Shown: in pieces, positions 43,920 through 54,825 of the stretch
Layout: every line of letters starts with the position of its first letter
Position numbering within the stretch: position 1 is the stretch's first letter
Source of the DNA: an uncultured Tenacibaculum sp.
GTDB lineage: Bacteria; Bacteroidota; Bacteroidia; Flavobacteriales; Flavobacteriaceae
Direction: 5' to 3'
DNA: 64,000 nt
Assembly: GCF_947498805.1 (NCBI RefSeq)
Contig: NZ_CANMLT010000002.1
Span: forward strand, 496,001 to 560,000
Made by a program: the position numbers and the translations under genes
Notes under the pieces: model-generated
Seen by the model: only the letters and a program-made list of their open reading frames with translations
What the model was told of the DNA's origin: nothing
The model's database searches: none

Positions 43920-44357
43920 TTAACAATTGTTAATAACACCTGTTCTTATCTTGTTGATTAATAATTAGTTAAACCACAAAAAAAACAAACATAATTTCTT
44001 AAATTTGAATAACTTTACTAAAGTAAGTGACGTCAGATTTATAGTTTAACTATACTAATCACCGAAAAAGTAAATACATAAAGTAACGTTCTTTATATAA
44101 ATCGTTTTTAAGCAACCGAGTAATAGTTGATTTAATATTTATGTAATTGAAAATAGAATTATAAATTAATTTTTTGATTTATAATTTTAATTGAAAGTTA
44201 AAATAGTTATTTGATTAGATTCATTATAACAATTGAGGTTCGTTTAAAAACGCTTGAGATAGTAATTCATAAATAAAATGTTTATCAATTATTATTTCAT
44301 TTTGAAATAGTATATGTAGTTTTTAATTTTTTTAAAAACATAGAAGTAATTCTATTT

Positions 44358-44447
44358 AATTTGTAGCAATACCAAATTAGGACATAAAGTCTATTTCAAG
44401 GAAGCCATATCAGACAGGAAACTGCATGATATGGCTTTTATTATTTA
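44358..44447 (+). ncRNA. Candidate structured RNA with terminator
   Basis: Three hairpins in a row: AATTTG/CAAATT (44358-44363, 44373-44378), GAC/GTC (44381-44383, 44389-44391) and AAGCCATATCA/TGATATGGCTT (44402-44412, 44427-44437). The third contains an inner CAG-GAAA-CTG with a GNRA-type tetraloop and is followed by TTTATTATTT. This is a terminator-capped RNA, possibly a small regulatory RNA or an orphan leader. It is separate from icd, whose -7 box lies 100 bases on. Rfam Flavo-1 is one candidate family to test. Confidence 0.45.
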
Positions 44448-44544
44448 TAACAACTTCTTAAAATCACTTTATATTTTTATCATATTCACAACAAAAACAA
44501 GTGATTAATAAAAAATCCTTATTAAAAATTTCAATTGTAATTCT

Positions 44545-44552
44545 TAAATTTG
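44545..44552 (+). promoter_or_regulatory. -7 box (TAAATTTG) for icd
   Basis: TAAATTTG about 70 bases upstream of the icd ATG. Confidence 0.5.
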
Positions 44553-44605
44553 CTTCGCTTCAAAATCAAAAGAATTTAATCATTACTAATTACTCACTTT
44601 CGTGA

Positions 44606-46849
<2,244 letters not shown>

Positions 46850-46868
46850 TACATTATATAAATTCATT

Positions 46869-46898
46869 TAAAAGCAGACTCTAGTAGTCTGCTTTTTT
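46869..46898 (+). terminator. Terminator after icd
   Basis: AAAAGCAGACT...AGTCTGCTTTT followed by T. Confidence 0.88.
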
Positions 46899-46911
46899 AT
46901 TGTTTTATATG

Positions 46912-46919
46912 TACATTTG
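46912..46919 (+). promoter_or_regulatory. -7 box (TACATTTG) for murQ
   Basis: TACATTTG ends 4 bases before the murQ ATG, a leaderless arrangement like that of trmD. Confidence 0.55.
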
Positions 46920-46923
46920 AATT

Positions 46924-47742
46924 ATGGATTTTATTAAAACTACAGAGCAAGATTCAAACTACAATAATTTAGAAAACATGAGTGTTTCTGAATTATTAAT
47001 CAGCATAAACAACGAAGATAAAACGGTTCCTTTAGCCGTTGAAAAATCACTACCGCAAATAGAAAAACTTATCGAACAAATTGTTGTTAAGTTAAAAAGT
47101 GGTGGACGTCTATTTTATATGGGAGCTGGTACTAGTGGCCGTTTAGGTGTTGTAGATGCAAGTGAGTGTCCTCCTACTTTTGGAGTTCCACATGAATTAG
47201 TAGTTGGTTTAATTGCAGGAGGAGATACTGCTATTAGAAAAGCAGTTGAATTTGCTGAGGATTCTACAAAACAAGGATGGGAAGATTTACAGCAATATCA
47301 GATATCAGAAAATGATGTAGTAGTTGGAATTGCAGCTTCAGGCACTACCCCTTATGTTATTGCTGCTTTGGAACAATGTAACCAAAAAAATATTGTTACC
47401 GGTTGCATTACCTGTAACAAAAATAGCCCGCTAGCATTAACAGCAAGGTATCCTATTGAAGTAATTGTTGGCCCTGAATTTGTAACTGGTAGCTCTAGAA
47501 TGAAAGCTGGAACCGCACAGAAGCTAGTTTTAAATATGCTTTCAACCACTGCAATGATTCAATTGGGGAAAGTAAAAGGAAATAAAATGGTAGATATGCA
47601 GCTATCTAATAATAAATTGGTAGATAGAGGTATTCGAATGTTAGTAAATGAGCTAAATATCGACCAAAATATGGCTAGCGAGTTACTAAATAAGTATGGA
47701 AGTGTTAGAGAAGCTATTAAAAACTATACCACCAATGGATAA
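46924..47742 (+). CDS. murQ: N-acetylmuramic acid 6-phosphate etherase
   Basis: 272 residues with the SIS sugar-phosphate site MGAGTSGRLGVVDASECPPTFGVP and VVVGIAASGTTPYVIAAL. It cleaves the lactyl ether of MurNAc-6-P during peptidoglycan recycling. Slightly shorter than the about 300-residue E. coli enzyme. It begins an operon of three genes: the DUF6095 gene overlaps its end and the ATP-grasp gene follows. Confidence 0.95.
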   Translation: MDFIKTTEQDSNYNNLENMSVSELLISINNEDKTVPLAVEKSLPQIEKLIEQIVVKLKSGGRLFYMGAGTSGRLGVVDASECPPTFGVPHELVVGLIAGGDTAIRKAVEFAEDSTKQGWEDLQQYQISENDVVVGIAASGTTPYVIAALEQCNQKNIVTGCITCNKNSPLALTARYPIEVIVGPEFVTGSSRMKAGTAQKLVLNMLSTTAMIQLGKVKGNKMVDMQLSNNKLVDRGIRMLVNELNIDQNMASELLNKYGSVREAIKNYTTNG

Positions 47743-47974
47743 ACCGAAAACAAATGAATCCGGAGTTAAAAGATTACTCATGTTACTAGGATTTTTAATC
47801 CTTTCTCCCTTGGTTTTAAGTTTTGGAATTAAAGCTTTGCGAGTTTTTAACAATACGCCAAAAATCTTTATCGCATATATATTAGTAGCATTAGGAGTTG
47901 TTTTAATTTTATATACGGTATATTTTGGAATTAAAACTTTTAAAGTCATTTTAGACTTAATTTTTAATAGTTAA
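47735..47974 (+). CDS. DUF6095 small membrane protein
   Basis: 79 residues from the ATG at 47735, overlapping the murQ stop by 8 bases. Two membrane helices (about 12-30 and 42-66), pattern GVKRLLMLLGFLILSPLVLSFGIKAL...IAYILVALGVVLILYTVYFGIKTF. This layout matches the flavobacterial DUF6095 family. Function unknown. A longer frame from 47696 is an artefact of reading into murQ. Confidence 0.82.
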   Translation: MDKPKTNESGVKRLLMLLGFLILSPLVLSFGIKALRVFNNTPKIFIAYILVALGVVLILYTVYFGIKTFKVILDLIFNS

Positions 47975-47975
47975 A

Positions 47976-49034
47976 ATGTTGAAAGAGAGATCAGCTACAT
48001 TAGAAAAGATTTTAAACTGGGAACATTGGCCTTCTTCAATGTTTTATGTTCCCAATCTACCCTATGCTTTTTATTTAGCCTTTAGAGCTAAGCATTTGGC
48101 TTTCTTTACTGCAGCTAATCCATCTATCAAAAGTTCAGGAAATGGTACAGAAAGTAAGTACATCACCATACAATTAGTTCCTGAAGAATTTAGACCAAAA
48201 TCTGTATTAGCAACTCCAAACCTTGGATTCAACGAAGTTCTAAATCAAATTAAAAAAGAAAACATTTCTTTTCCGCTTATTGCTAAACCAGATATTGGCT
48301 TTAGGGGGTTGCTTGTGAAGAAAATAAACACTCCAGAAGCCTTAAAAAACTACCTAAGCAAATATCCTATAGATATTATCATACAAGAGTTTTTAGACCA
48401 TGAAAACGAATGTGGGGTATTCTATCATCGAAATCCAAATGAAGCTTCAGGAAAGATTACTTCTTTAACTCTAAAGAACTTTATTACAGTTACTGGTGAT
48501 GGCATTAGTACTTTAGAGCAGTTGATTCTTCAAGATTCAAGAGCTAAGCTCTATTATGAACTATTTATAGATATACATAAAGAAAAACTGAACACCGTTC
48601 CTAAAGAGAAAGAAGTAATTAAGTTAACCTCAATAGGAAACCATTCTAAAGGAACACAGTTTATTAATGGGAACCACCTTATAACATCTAAATTAGTAAA
48701 AACATTTGATAAATTAAGTCAATCCATTGATGGCTGGTATTATGGTCGTGTTGATTTAAAATACAATGATTTTTCGGAACTAGAAAATGGTACTGATTTT
48801 AAAGTTTTAGAAATTAATGGAATCATCGCTGAGCCAACACATATTTATGATTCTGAAAACTATACTTATTTCAAAGCTTTAAAAGCTATTAGAGCACACT
48901 GGAAATCTTTATTTGATGTATCTACCGAAAACCATAGAAAGAATCGTATTCCCTATAAATCTCCTGCTAACTTTATTCAAGAAATGCTGGAGTTAAAAAA
49001 ATACATTGCTACAATAAAAAAACTAAATACTTAG
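47976..49034 (+). CDS. ATP-grasp protein, D-Ala-D-Ala ligase-like
   Basis: 352 residues. ATP-grasp features: ENISFPLIAKPDIGFRGLLVKKI (ATP-binding Lys), IIIQEFLDHENECGVFYHR, a Gly-poor loop TGDGISTLEQL, and the metal-binding DFKVLEINGIIAEPTHIYD. These fit D-alanine-D-alanine-ligase-like enzymes, but the protein is not a typical Ddl and the substrates cannot be told. The start is 1 base after the DUF6095 stop. With murQ upstream it may act on cell wall or amino-acid conjugates (inference). Confidence 0.85.
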   Translation: MLKERSATLEKILNWEHWPSSMFYVPNLPYAFYLAFRAKHLAFFTAANPSIKSSGNGTESKYITIQLVPEEFRPKSVLATPNLGFNEVLNQIKKENISFPLIAKPDIGFRGLLVKKINTPEALKNYLSKYPIDIIIQEFLDHENECGVFYHRNPNEASGKITSLTLKNFITVTGDGISTLEQLILQDSRAKLYYELFIDIHKEKLNTVPKEKEVIKLTSIGNHSKGTQFINGNHLITSKLVKTFDKLSQSIDGWYYGRVDLKYNDFSELENGTDFKVLEINGIIAEPTHIYDSENYTYFKALKAIRAHWKSLFDVSTENHRKNRIPYKSPANFIQEMLELKKYIATIKKLNT

Positions 49035-49059
49035 TAAACCAAACCTTAAGAATATCAGG

Positions 49060-49554
49060 CTAATTTGCTTTCGCTAATTTTGGTGTCGTTGGATTATAAC
49101 CAAAATCTGCATCTGGTAGTTCTATTCCTAATTGATTTATAATAAAACCAATACTTGCGTAATGATGTATTGCATGACTATGGGCTTGAATTAATGCACT
49201 TCCTAAAGTATAATTTGCAGTAACTCTTCCAGTTCCCAAATCATCAGTAACAGAAATGATTTTATCAAAATCTTCAGCTTCTAATTCTCTTAGCTGTTTT
49301 ATGATTCTTTCAAAATAAGCAATTCCTTCTACCGTTTTCTGCTCTGCCAATGTATTACGTTCTCTATCTGAAAAATCAACACAACAACAATTAACTCCAT
49401 TAAAAATACATGAAAACACATCTAAAATATGACGCATATTACTCCCTATACTTGAAAAATAAGGTGGTATTGTATTATTACTGTATTGTTCATCGGAAAT
49501 AGAGTTTAATAATTTAATTCCTCGTTGAAGGTTTTTCTCGATAGCGTCGATCAT
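49060..49554 (-). CDS. DinB-like four-helix protein
   Basis: 164 residues. A four-helix bundle with three His that could bind metal: SSIGSNMRHILDVFSC (His at about 37) and ALIQAHSHAIHHYASIG (His at about 126-132). This is the DinB/YfiT metal-dependent fold. A Cys-rich loop (NCCCVDF) is unusual. Often annotated as a thiol transferase or damage-inducible protein; not proven here. Convergent to the ATP-grasp gene. Confidence 0.82.
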   Translation of the reverse strand: MIDAIEKNLQRGIKLLNSISDEQYSNNTIPPYFSSIGSNMRHILDVFSCIFNGVNCCCVDFSDRERNTLAEQKTVEGIAYFERIIKQLRELEAEDFDKIISVTDDLGTGRVTANYTLGSALIQAHSHAIHHYASIGFIINQLGIELPDADFGYNPTTPKLAKAN

Positions 49555-49784
49555 GCTTTAAAATTGGTTTTGAATAAAGAGTCGTATAAATATAAAATAT
49601 TTTACGGGCTATAGTAAGTATTTTTTAAAAACATTTTTAACACCCTTACTAACAAAGAGTTACATTTAAAGTAATTACTAACATACTTTTCTTCATATTT
49701 TTTGGCATGTTATTTGAAAATTGATAAAGCATACTGCGGAAGCTGAAAAGCATATAGAGTAAGCATAACCCTAAACTAGCAATT

Positions 49785-50513
49785 ATGAAAAAAGGGATAC
49801 TTTTATTATTAGGAATGATGACAATGGCAACTATAAATGCTAATAACATCACAAAATCAACAAGCAAACTTGGGGTTACATATCGTTATAACGAGGCTGT
49901 TACCTTTGTAGAAAGAGGAGTACAATTTCATGTATTTTTAAATGGTGATTTTGACTTTAACACCCACTACAGAAATACAAGATACTATGATTATTACGGA
50001 AAACGTGTAAGATCCAATCGTGGTGTACGTATAGACAGAGATCATAGAGGTCGTGTAAGACGTGTAGGAAACACTTTTATCAATTATGATGCAAGAGGTA
50101 ATGTAAAAAGAATTGGTAGTGTATACATGCGATATAGGTTTGGGCAATTAACTGATGTAGGAAATCTTAGAATTAGGTATGATCGTTGGGGAAATCCAAG
50201 ATTTCATGGAAATGTAAAATACAACGATTATTGTGAAGATGATGTATATTATGACGATGGAGGAATAGATATCGATATTAATATTGGAGATGTATTTGAT
50301 TACGACGATATTTATTTCTATAGAAGAGATTTTAGAAACAATTACCGTCAGTTTAGAGAAGATGATAACTTCTTCTACTATAGAGCAGTTCCTAATGCAA
50401 AAATTGGAAAACGTAGTAAGGTTATTAAAAGACGTAAATCTAAAAAGAGAAGAAACGATCTTTATCAAGCGAATCCAAATAGAGATGATAGATCAAATAG
50501 AAGATCTAGATAA
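49785..50513 (+). CDS. Secreted Arg/Tyr/Asp-rich repeat protein
   Basis: 242 residues with a signal peptide (1-19, ending ATINA). From about 75 to 145 there are three or more repeats of about 21 residues of the type VRIDRDHRGRVRRVGN / INYDARGNVKRIGS / MRYRFGQLTDVGN / IRYDRWGNPRFHGN, resembling YD repeats. An Asp/Tyr-rich acidic segment (YYDDGGIDIDINIGDVFDYDDIYFYR) and a very basic tail (KRSKVIKRRKSKKRRND) follow. It is a common flavobacterial secreted protein of unknown function. Confidence 0.8.
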   Translation: MKKGILLLLGMMTMATINANNITKSTSKLGVTYRYNEAVTFVERGVQFHVFLNGDFDFNTHYRNTRYYDYYGKRVRSNRGVRIDRDHRGRVRRVGNTFINYDARGNVKRIGSVYMRYRFGQLTDVGNLRIRYDRWGNPRFHGNVKYNDYCEDDVYYDDGGIDIDINIGDVFDYDDIYFYRRDFRNNYRQFREDDNFFYYRAVPNAKIGKRSKVIKRRKSKKRRNDLYQANPNRDDRSNRRSR

Positions 50514-50517
50514 CAAC

Positions 50518-50550
50518 AAAAAAACCTCATTGTACAAATGAGGTTTTTTA
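50518..50550. terminator. Bidirectional terminator
   Basis: AAAACCTCATT...AATGAGGTTTT with poly-A and poly-T sides, between convergent genes. Confidence 0.88.
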
Positions 50551-50562
50551 ATTTATACTTTT

Positions 50563-52161
50563 TTAATTATTACTTCCTTCTGTAGAATCTGGATCGACTA
50601 AGCCATTATTGGTTATTTCAGCCGTATTTATAATTTGACCTGCTGCAATTACATTCACAGTTATTGTTAATTGAACAGGTGTATTTAAAGGAATTGTTTC
50701 TGAACTTAAATCCCAAACTCCAGTAGCTTGGGTATATGTTGATGTTCCATAAGTAGTATGGCTTACATATTGTAAACTAGCTGTTGATCCTGGTAAAGTA
50801 TAGTCAGTTACTTGAACTCCTGTTGCTGCTAACGGACCAGCATTGGTTAAAGTAATGGTGAATGTTATGCTATCACCCACTTTAGGTAGCGCATTGCTTA
50901 CTGTTTTTGTTAATTTTAAATCTGCACAACCGTTTACAATCACATTTTGATCGGCTGTAGTAATATTCCCACAACTATCGGTAAAACTCCAAGTAACTAC
51001 GGTAGTTCCCACTGTTGTAATTGGAAAAGATGTTGTAGTCGTACCAGTAATCGTACTAGAATTACAAGTATCGGTAATAGTTGGTGCCGTTGGCGTAGCA
51101 CTACAATCAAAGTTTACATTACCAAGTGATGGTGTCGGCGGCGGTGTAGTATCACTACCTGTTACCCTAACATTAGTAACTCTTAGACGCTCTAAACAGG
51201 CCCTATCATTCGAAGGATTTGAATTACCCGTAATATGAATAAAAACACTAATCGTTAAATTCGCTCCTGGATTGGTTCTAGTAGCAGTAAATGTATTACT
51301 TGTGTTACCATTATATGTACTTCCAGGAATTGTTGTTGTTGTGCTTCCATTATCATCTGTTAACGTTATCTCAACATAATCCCCTCCTTCAAATCCCGGT
51401 GTACCAGAACTATTTGGGTTATCGGGTATTATGGTTACAAAAACATCTACTTCTTCATAACAAGCTGTAGGAGCAGGATAACTAAATAGATTACTTGCAT
51501 TACTCGTTGGATCTCCTCCTGTATGATTACTACAACTTTCTGCAGGCCCAACAAAGTCGTCAGTTGGATTAACATTTAAAAGAGTATCATTAATACATGT
51601 TGATGTCGAAGTATCTGTAGTGGTTATGGTAATGGAATATGACTCAACACATAAAGGATCTTGTCCTACTGTATCTGTTGCCAATAAATTCCAAGTCATT
51701 ACCGGATCCCCTCCATTAAAAGTTGCTAAACTCCCAGAAGGTGAAAAGTTACCACTTACAGGAGTTCCCGTTGGACTTGTTCCAAAAGCATCATCAAAAA
51801 CAGTGGTTACATTTCCTATATCTAAACCTCCTGACCATGTATTCGTAGGAACTAGTTCAACCGTTGCTCCTGGTCCTTGTATATCAAAACCCGTTTCCGT
51901 ATGAAAAGGATCACCTGTATTTTGAGCCGCACAAGTTCCATCTGTTTTTGTCCATGTTATAGAAATTCTAACATTTTCTATGTTTGTACCATTAGGGAAA
52001 TCTGCAGCATTAAATATTATGGGAATTGAAGTAGTAGTAGCATCTATTGATACCGTTGGTCCACTATATGTTTTTGTAAACACAGTTTGAGACATCATTG
52101 TATTTACCGTCAATAGAAACAGTAAAAAACATCCAAACGTTATGACATTTTTTTTGATCAT
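50563..52161 (-). CDS. Secreted multi-domain protein with HYR-like and DUF11 domains
   Basis: 532 residues with a signal peptide (1-25, ending MMSQ). Beta-rich, Thr/Ser-rich domains follow: a proprotein/choice-of-anchor type part (about 30-180), a second jelly-roll-like part with many Asp/Asn (200-335), an HYR-like repeat (about 350-415; NVNFDCSATPTAPTITDTCN) and a DUF11 domain (ADLKLTKTVSNALPKVGDSITFTITLTNAGPLAATGVQVTDY). It ends EGSNN, shortly after the DUF11 domain, without a type IX sorting signal. Likely a surface or adhesion protein. Confidence 0.85.
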   Translation of the reverse strand: MIKKNVITFGCFLLFLLTVNTMMSQTVFTKTYSGPTVSIDATTTSIPIIFNAADFPNGTNIENVRISITWTKTDGTCAAQNTGDPFHTETGFDIQGPGATVELVPTNTWSGGLDIGNVTTVFDDAFGTSPTGTPVSGNFSPSGSLATFNGGDPVMTWNLLATDTVGQDPLCVESYSITITTTDTSTSTCINDTLLNVNPTDDFVGPAESCSNHTGGDPTSNASNLFSYPAPTACYEEVDVFVTIIPDNPNSSGTPGFEGGDYVEITLTDDNGSTTTTIPGSTYNGNTSNTFTATRTNPGANLTISVFIHITGNSNPSNDRACLERLRVTNVRVTGSDTTPPPTPSLGNVNFDCSATPTAPTITDTCNSSTITGTTTTSFPITTVGTTVVTWSFTDSCGNITTADQNVIVNGCADLKLTKTVSNALPKVGDSITFTITLTNAGPLAATGVQVTDYTLPGSTASLQYVSHTTYGTSTYTQATGVWDLSSETIPLNTPVQLTITVNVIAAGQIINTAEITNNGLVDPDSTEGSNN

Positions 52162-52253
52162 TTTAGGGGTGATAGTGTGATTAAACTATAGTTGTTTCTT
52201 TAATCTTTTCATTACAAATTTACATAAACAAGCTTCATAATCTTGTTAAAAAT

Positions 52254-52289
52254 AAAAAAAACCAAATAAGCATGCCTATTTGGTTTTTA
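52254..52289 (-). terminator. Terminator after rny
   Basis: Minus strand: AAAACCAAATAGG...CCTATTTGGTTTTTTT. Confidence 0.85.
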
Positions 52290-52311
52290 TAATCATCTAT
52301 TGTATTCAATA

Positions 52312-53877
52312 TTATTTAGCTACGTTAACCGCTCTTGTTTCTCTAATTACAGTTACTTTAACCTGACCTGGGTACGTCATGTCGTTCTGAATTTTTTGAG
52401 AAATGTTAAACGATAGCTCTGCAGCTTTTGTATCATTTACTTTTGCACTTTCAACCATCACACGTAATTCTCTACCTGCTTGAATTGCATATGCCTTTTG
52501 CACTCCATTAAATCCGAAAGCAATATCTTCTAAATCTTTTAATCTTTGAATATAGCTGTCTAATACTTGACGTCTTGCTCCTGGTCTTGCACCAGAAATA
52601 GCATCACATACTTGAACAATCGGTGCAATTAAACTTTTCATTTCAATTTCATCATGGTGCGCTCCGATTGCATTACAAACATCTGCTTTTTCACCATATT
52701 TTTCTGCCCATTGCATTCCTAATAAAGCGTGCGGTAATTCACTTTCAGTTTCTGGCACTTTACCAATATCATGTAACAATCCAGCTCTTTTAGCTGCCTT
52801 TGCATTTAAGCCCATTTCAGCTGCCATGATACCACATAGATTCGCTACTTCTCTTGAGTGTTGTAATAAATTCTGTCCGTAAGAAGAACGATATTTCATT
52901 CTACCCACAGTTTTTATTAATTCTGGATGTAATCCATGAATTCCTAAATCGATAACTGTACGCTTACCAACTTCAATTATTTCTTGATTGATTTGTTTTT
53001 CTGTTTTCTTAACAATCTCTTCAATTCTAGCTGGGTGAATTCTACCATCGGTAACCAACTTGTGCATTGAAAGACGTGCTATCTCTCTACGTACTGGGTC
53101 AAAACAAGATAAAATAATAGCTTCAGGAGTATCATCAACTATAATCTCAACTCCAGTAGCTGCTTCTAAAGCACGAATATTACGTCCTTCTCTACCAATA
53201 ATTCTACCTTTAACGTCATCTGATTCTAAGTTGAATACAGATACACAATTTTCTACAGCCTGCTCTACTCCAACTCTTTGAATTGTATTTAAAACAACCT
53301 TTCGAGCTTCTTGCTGTGCTGTCATTTTAGCTTCTTCAACTGTGTCTTGAATAAAAGACATTGCATCTGCTTTAGCTTCATCTTTTAACGAAGCTACAAG
53401 TTCTGTTTTAGCTTCATCAGGAGATAAACCAGAGATTTGCTCAAGCATATCTACATGACGCTTATGTAATTTTTCAACTTCTGATTCCTTCTTCTCTAAG
53501 AAATCTAATTTATAGTTGTAATCACCTTCTTTTTGTGCTAATGACTTGTTTAGCTTTTTATTTTTATCTAATTCTGAAGAAACTTGACTTTCTTTATCTC
53601 TAATTCTTTTTTCAACATCAGAAACTTTCTTCTCTCTACTTAAGATTACCTTTTCGTGTTCTGCTTTAAGCTCAATAAACTTTTCTTTAGCTTGTAATAT
53701 CTTATCTTTCTTAAGAGCTTCTGCTTCTACCTTAGCCTCCTTTATAATGCTCTTTGCTTCCTTTTCTGTTTCTTGAATTAATTTATTTGCTTTTGTTTTT
53801 TCTAACATTTTAGCAATAATAAAACCTATTGCTAATCCTACAATCCCTGCTAACACAGGAAATAATACTCCTTCCAT
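52312..53877 (-). CDS. rny: Ribonuclease Y
   Basis: 521 residues. An N-terminal membrane anchor (4-24, [18 protein letters not shown]), a long coiled coil (about 30-170), a KH domain (about 205-270; [26 protein letters not shown]) and an HD domain with [12 protein letters not shown]. It is the membrane-tethered endonuclease of mRNA decay. The start is only 20 bases from the 3' end of the 6S RNA on the same strand. Confidence 0.96.
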   Translation of the reverse strand: MEGVLFPVLAGIVGLAIGFIIAKMLEKTKANKLIQETEKEAKSIIKEAKVEAEALKKDKILQAKEKFIELKAEHEKVILSREKKVSDVEKRIRDKESQVSSELDKNKKLNKSLAQKEGDYNYKLDFLEKKESEVEKLHKRHVDMLEQISGLSPDEAKTELVASLKDEAKADAMSFIQDTVEEAKMTAQQEARKVVLNTIQRVGVEQAVENCVSVFNLESDDVKGRIIGREGRNIRALEAATGVEIIVDDTPEAIILSCFDPVRREIARLSMHKLVTDGRIHPARIEEIVKKTEKQINQEIIEVGKRTVIDLGIHGLHPELIKTVGRMKYRSSYGQNLLQHSREVANLCGIMAAEMGLNAKAAKRAGLLHDIGKVPETESELPHALLGMQWAEKYGEKADVCNAIGAHHDEIEMKSLIAPIVQVCDAISGARPGARRQVLDSYIQRLKDLEDIAFGFNGVQKAYAIQAGRELRVMVESAKVNDTKAAELSFNISQKIQNDMTYPGQVKVTVIRETRAVNVAK

Positions 53878-53896
53878 AATTTTGATTAATTGTATA

Positions 53897-54058
53897 AAAA
53901 AAGCCTACATCAGTAGGGTTTTATAAACTCCAAAAAAACAGGTTTAGGACTAACTGGTTGATCAAGGATCCGTATAAAACGGCATGCTTTACTAACCAAG
54001 ACTCATCCTTTATAATTATATAACGTTGAGTTTATCAAACAATGTACTAATGTAGGCA
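53897..54058 (-). ncRNA. ssrS: 6S RNA (flavobacterial type)
   Basis: On the minus strand the RNA starts TGCCTACATTAGTA (54058) and ends with TACTGATGTAGGC plus a T run (to about 53897). The ends form a closing stem of 13 pairs with one mismatch, and the interior is a long imperfect hairpin with a central bubble, with GAGTCTTGGTTAGT and GATCAACCAGTTAG-type halves pairing. This long hairpin plus terminator, positioned between zapA and rny, is the usual 6S layout, including the Rfam 6S-Flavo class. It would bind RNA polymerase and mimic an open promoter. Confidence 0.82.
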
Positions 54059-54086
54059 GTATATTTAAATTTTTATTTTAAAGAAC

Positions 54087-54374
54087 TTATATGTGCTGAT
54101 CTAACTTTTCTGTTAGCTCATTTATTTTTTTTAATGCTTTTTCGCTTTCTATAGAATGTGTTAATCTTTCTATCTCTCCTTTAGAGGCAAATTGTAAAGC
54201 GCACATCGCTAATACATCTTGCTTATCAGAAACCGCATAGTTTTCTTCAAATTTAGCAATTAATTCATTAATATTTCTAGCTGCTCTTCGCATTCCTTCC
54301 TCTTCCTCTACATTATTCACACTCAAAGGATAATTCCTACCAGCTATAACAACATTAACTTTTAATTTTGCCAT
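54087..54374 (-). CDS. zapA: Cell division protein ZapA
   Basis: 95 residues: KLKVNVVIAGRNYPLSVNNVEEEEGMRRAARNINELIAKF then coiled-coil tail. It bundles FtsZ at the division site. Preceded at 14 bases by a small coiled-coil gene. The order zapA-6S RNA is widespread in bacteria. Confidence 0.92.
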   Translation of the reverse strand: MAKLKVNVVIAGRNYPLSVNNVEEEEGMRRAARNINELIAKFEENYAVSDKQDVLAMCALQFASKGEIERLTHSIESEKALKKINELTEKLDQHI

Positions 54375-54387
54375 TTATAAAGAACTT

Positions 54388-54678
54388 TTAAATATTCAAG
54401 AGAGCAATACATTTGTCTATCTCTCGAACTAAAGCATTTATTTTGAGTTTTGTTTCTCTTGTATTTTCATTACTGCCCTCTATAGTTTTAGCTACTTTTA
54501 GCAAATTATATCTTTCATCTTTTGCTTTAAGCTCCATATCTTTTTCTTCTAACAAATAGTGTAACTTTGTATTTTGTTGAAGTAAAACCTCATTTTCCTC
54601 CTTTAAAAATTCATAGTTAACTAAAAGTTTTTCTAATCTATCTTCCAGTAAATGAATTGCTTCTAAAGTGTTACCCAT
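54388..54678 (-). CDS. Small coiled-coil protein upstream of zapA (ZapB-like)
   Basis: 96 residues that form one long coiled coil (AIHLLEDRLEKLLVNYEFLKEENEVLLQQNTKLHYLLEEKDMEL) with a short C-terminal helix. Leucines and charged residues recur in heptads. It probably partners ZapA, as ZapB does in E. coli, but sequence identity with ZapB cannot be claimed. Its -7 box is at 54706-54713. Confidence 0.78.
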   Translation of the reverse strand: MGNTLEAIHLLEDRLEKLLVNYEFLKEENEVLLQQNTKLHYLLEEKDMELKAKDERYNLLKVAKTIEGSNENTRETKLKINALVREIDKCIALLNI

Positions 54679-54705
54679 TTATTTTTGAGACTAAAACTAT
54701 ATTTA

Positions 54706-54713
54706 CAAAGTTA
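54706..54713 (-). promoter_or_regulatory. -7 box (TAACTTTG) for the zapB-like/zapA pair
   Basis: Minus-strand TAACTTTG, 27 bases upstream of the first ATG (54678). Confidence 0.55.
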
Positions 54714-54800
54714 TTAATCTCTAGCTAGATAGCAAAATTTTTGACGCATTTTCCTATTTAACTGGTTTTAAACCTACTAACTCTTTGGCATAATTTTTAT

Positions 54801-54808
54801 TATTTTTG
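54801..54808 (+). promoter_or_regulatory. -7 box (TATTTTTG) for the M23 peptidase gene
   Basis: TATTTTTG, 17 bases upstream of the TTG start at 54826. Confidence 0.5.
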
Positions 54809-54825
54809 TTATAAACCATTGCAAA

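Noticed and set aside
28085..44552. A TTG placed 7 bases before TAnnTTTG at several promoters (pepD, recR, icd, the tiny membrane gene)
   Set aside because: The published -33 element is farther upstream, TTG is frequent in this AT-rich DNA, and other boxes here lack it; most likely chance.
49938..50468. Two antisense frames rich in Ile, Ser, Tyr and Val opposite the Arg-rich secreted protein
   Set aside because: Their composition is what the repeated AGA/GAT/TAT codons give when read backwards. The plus-strand gene has a signal peptide and repeats.
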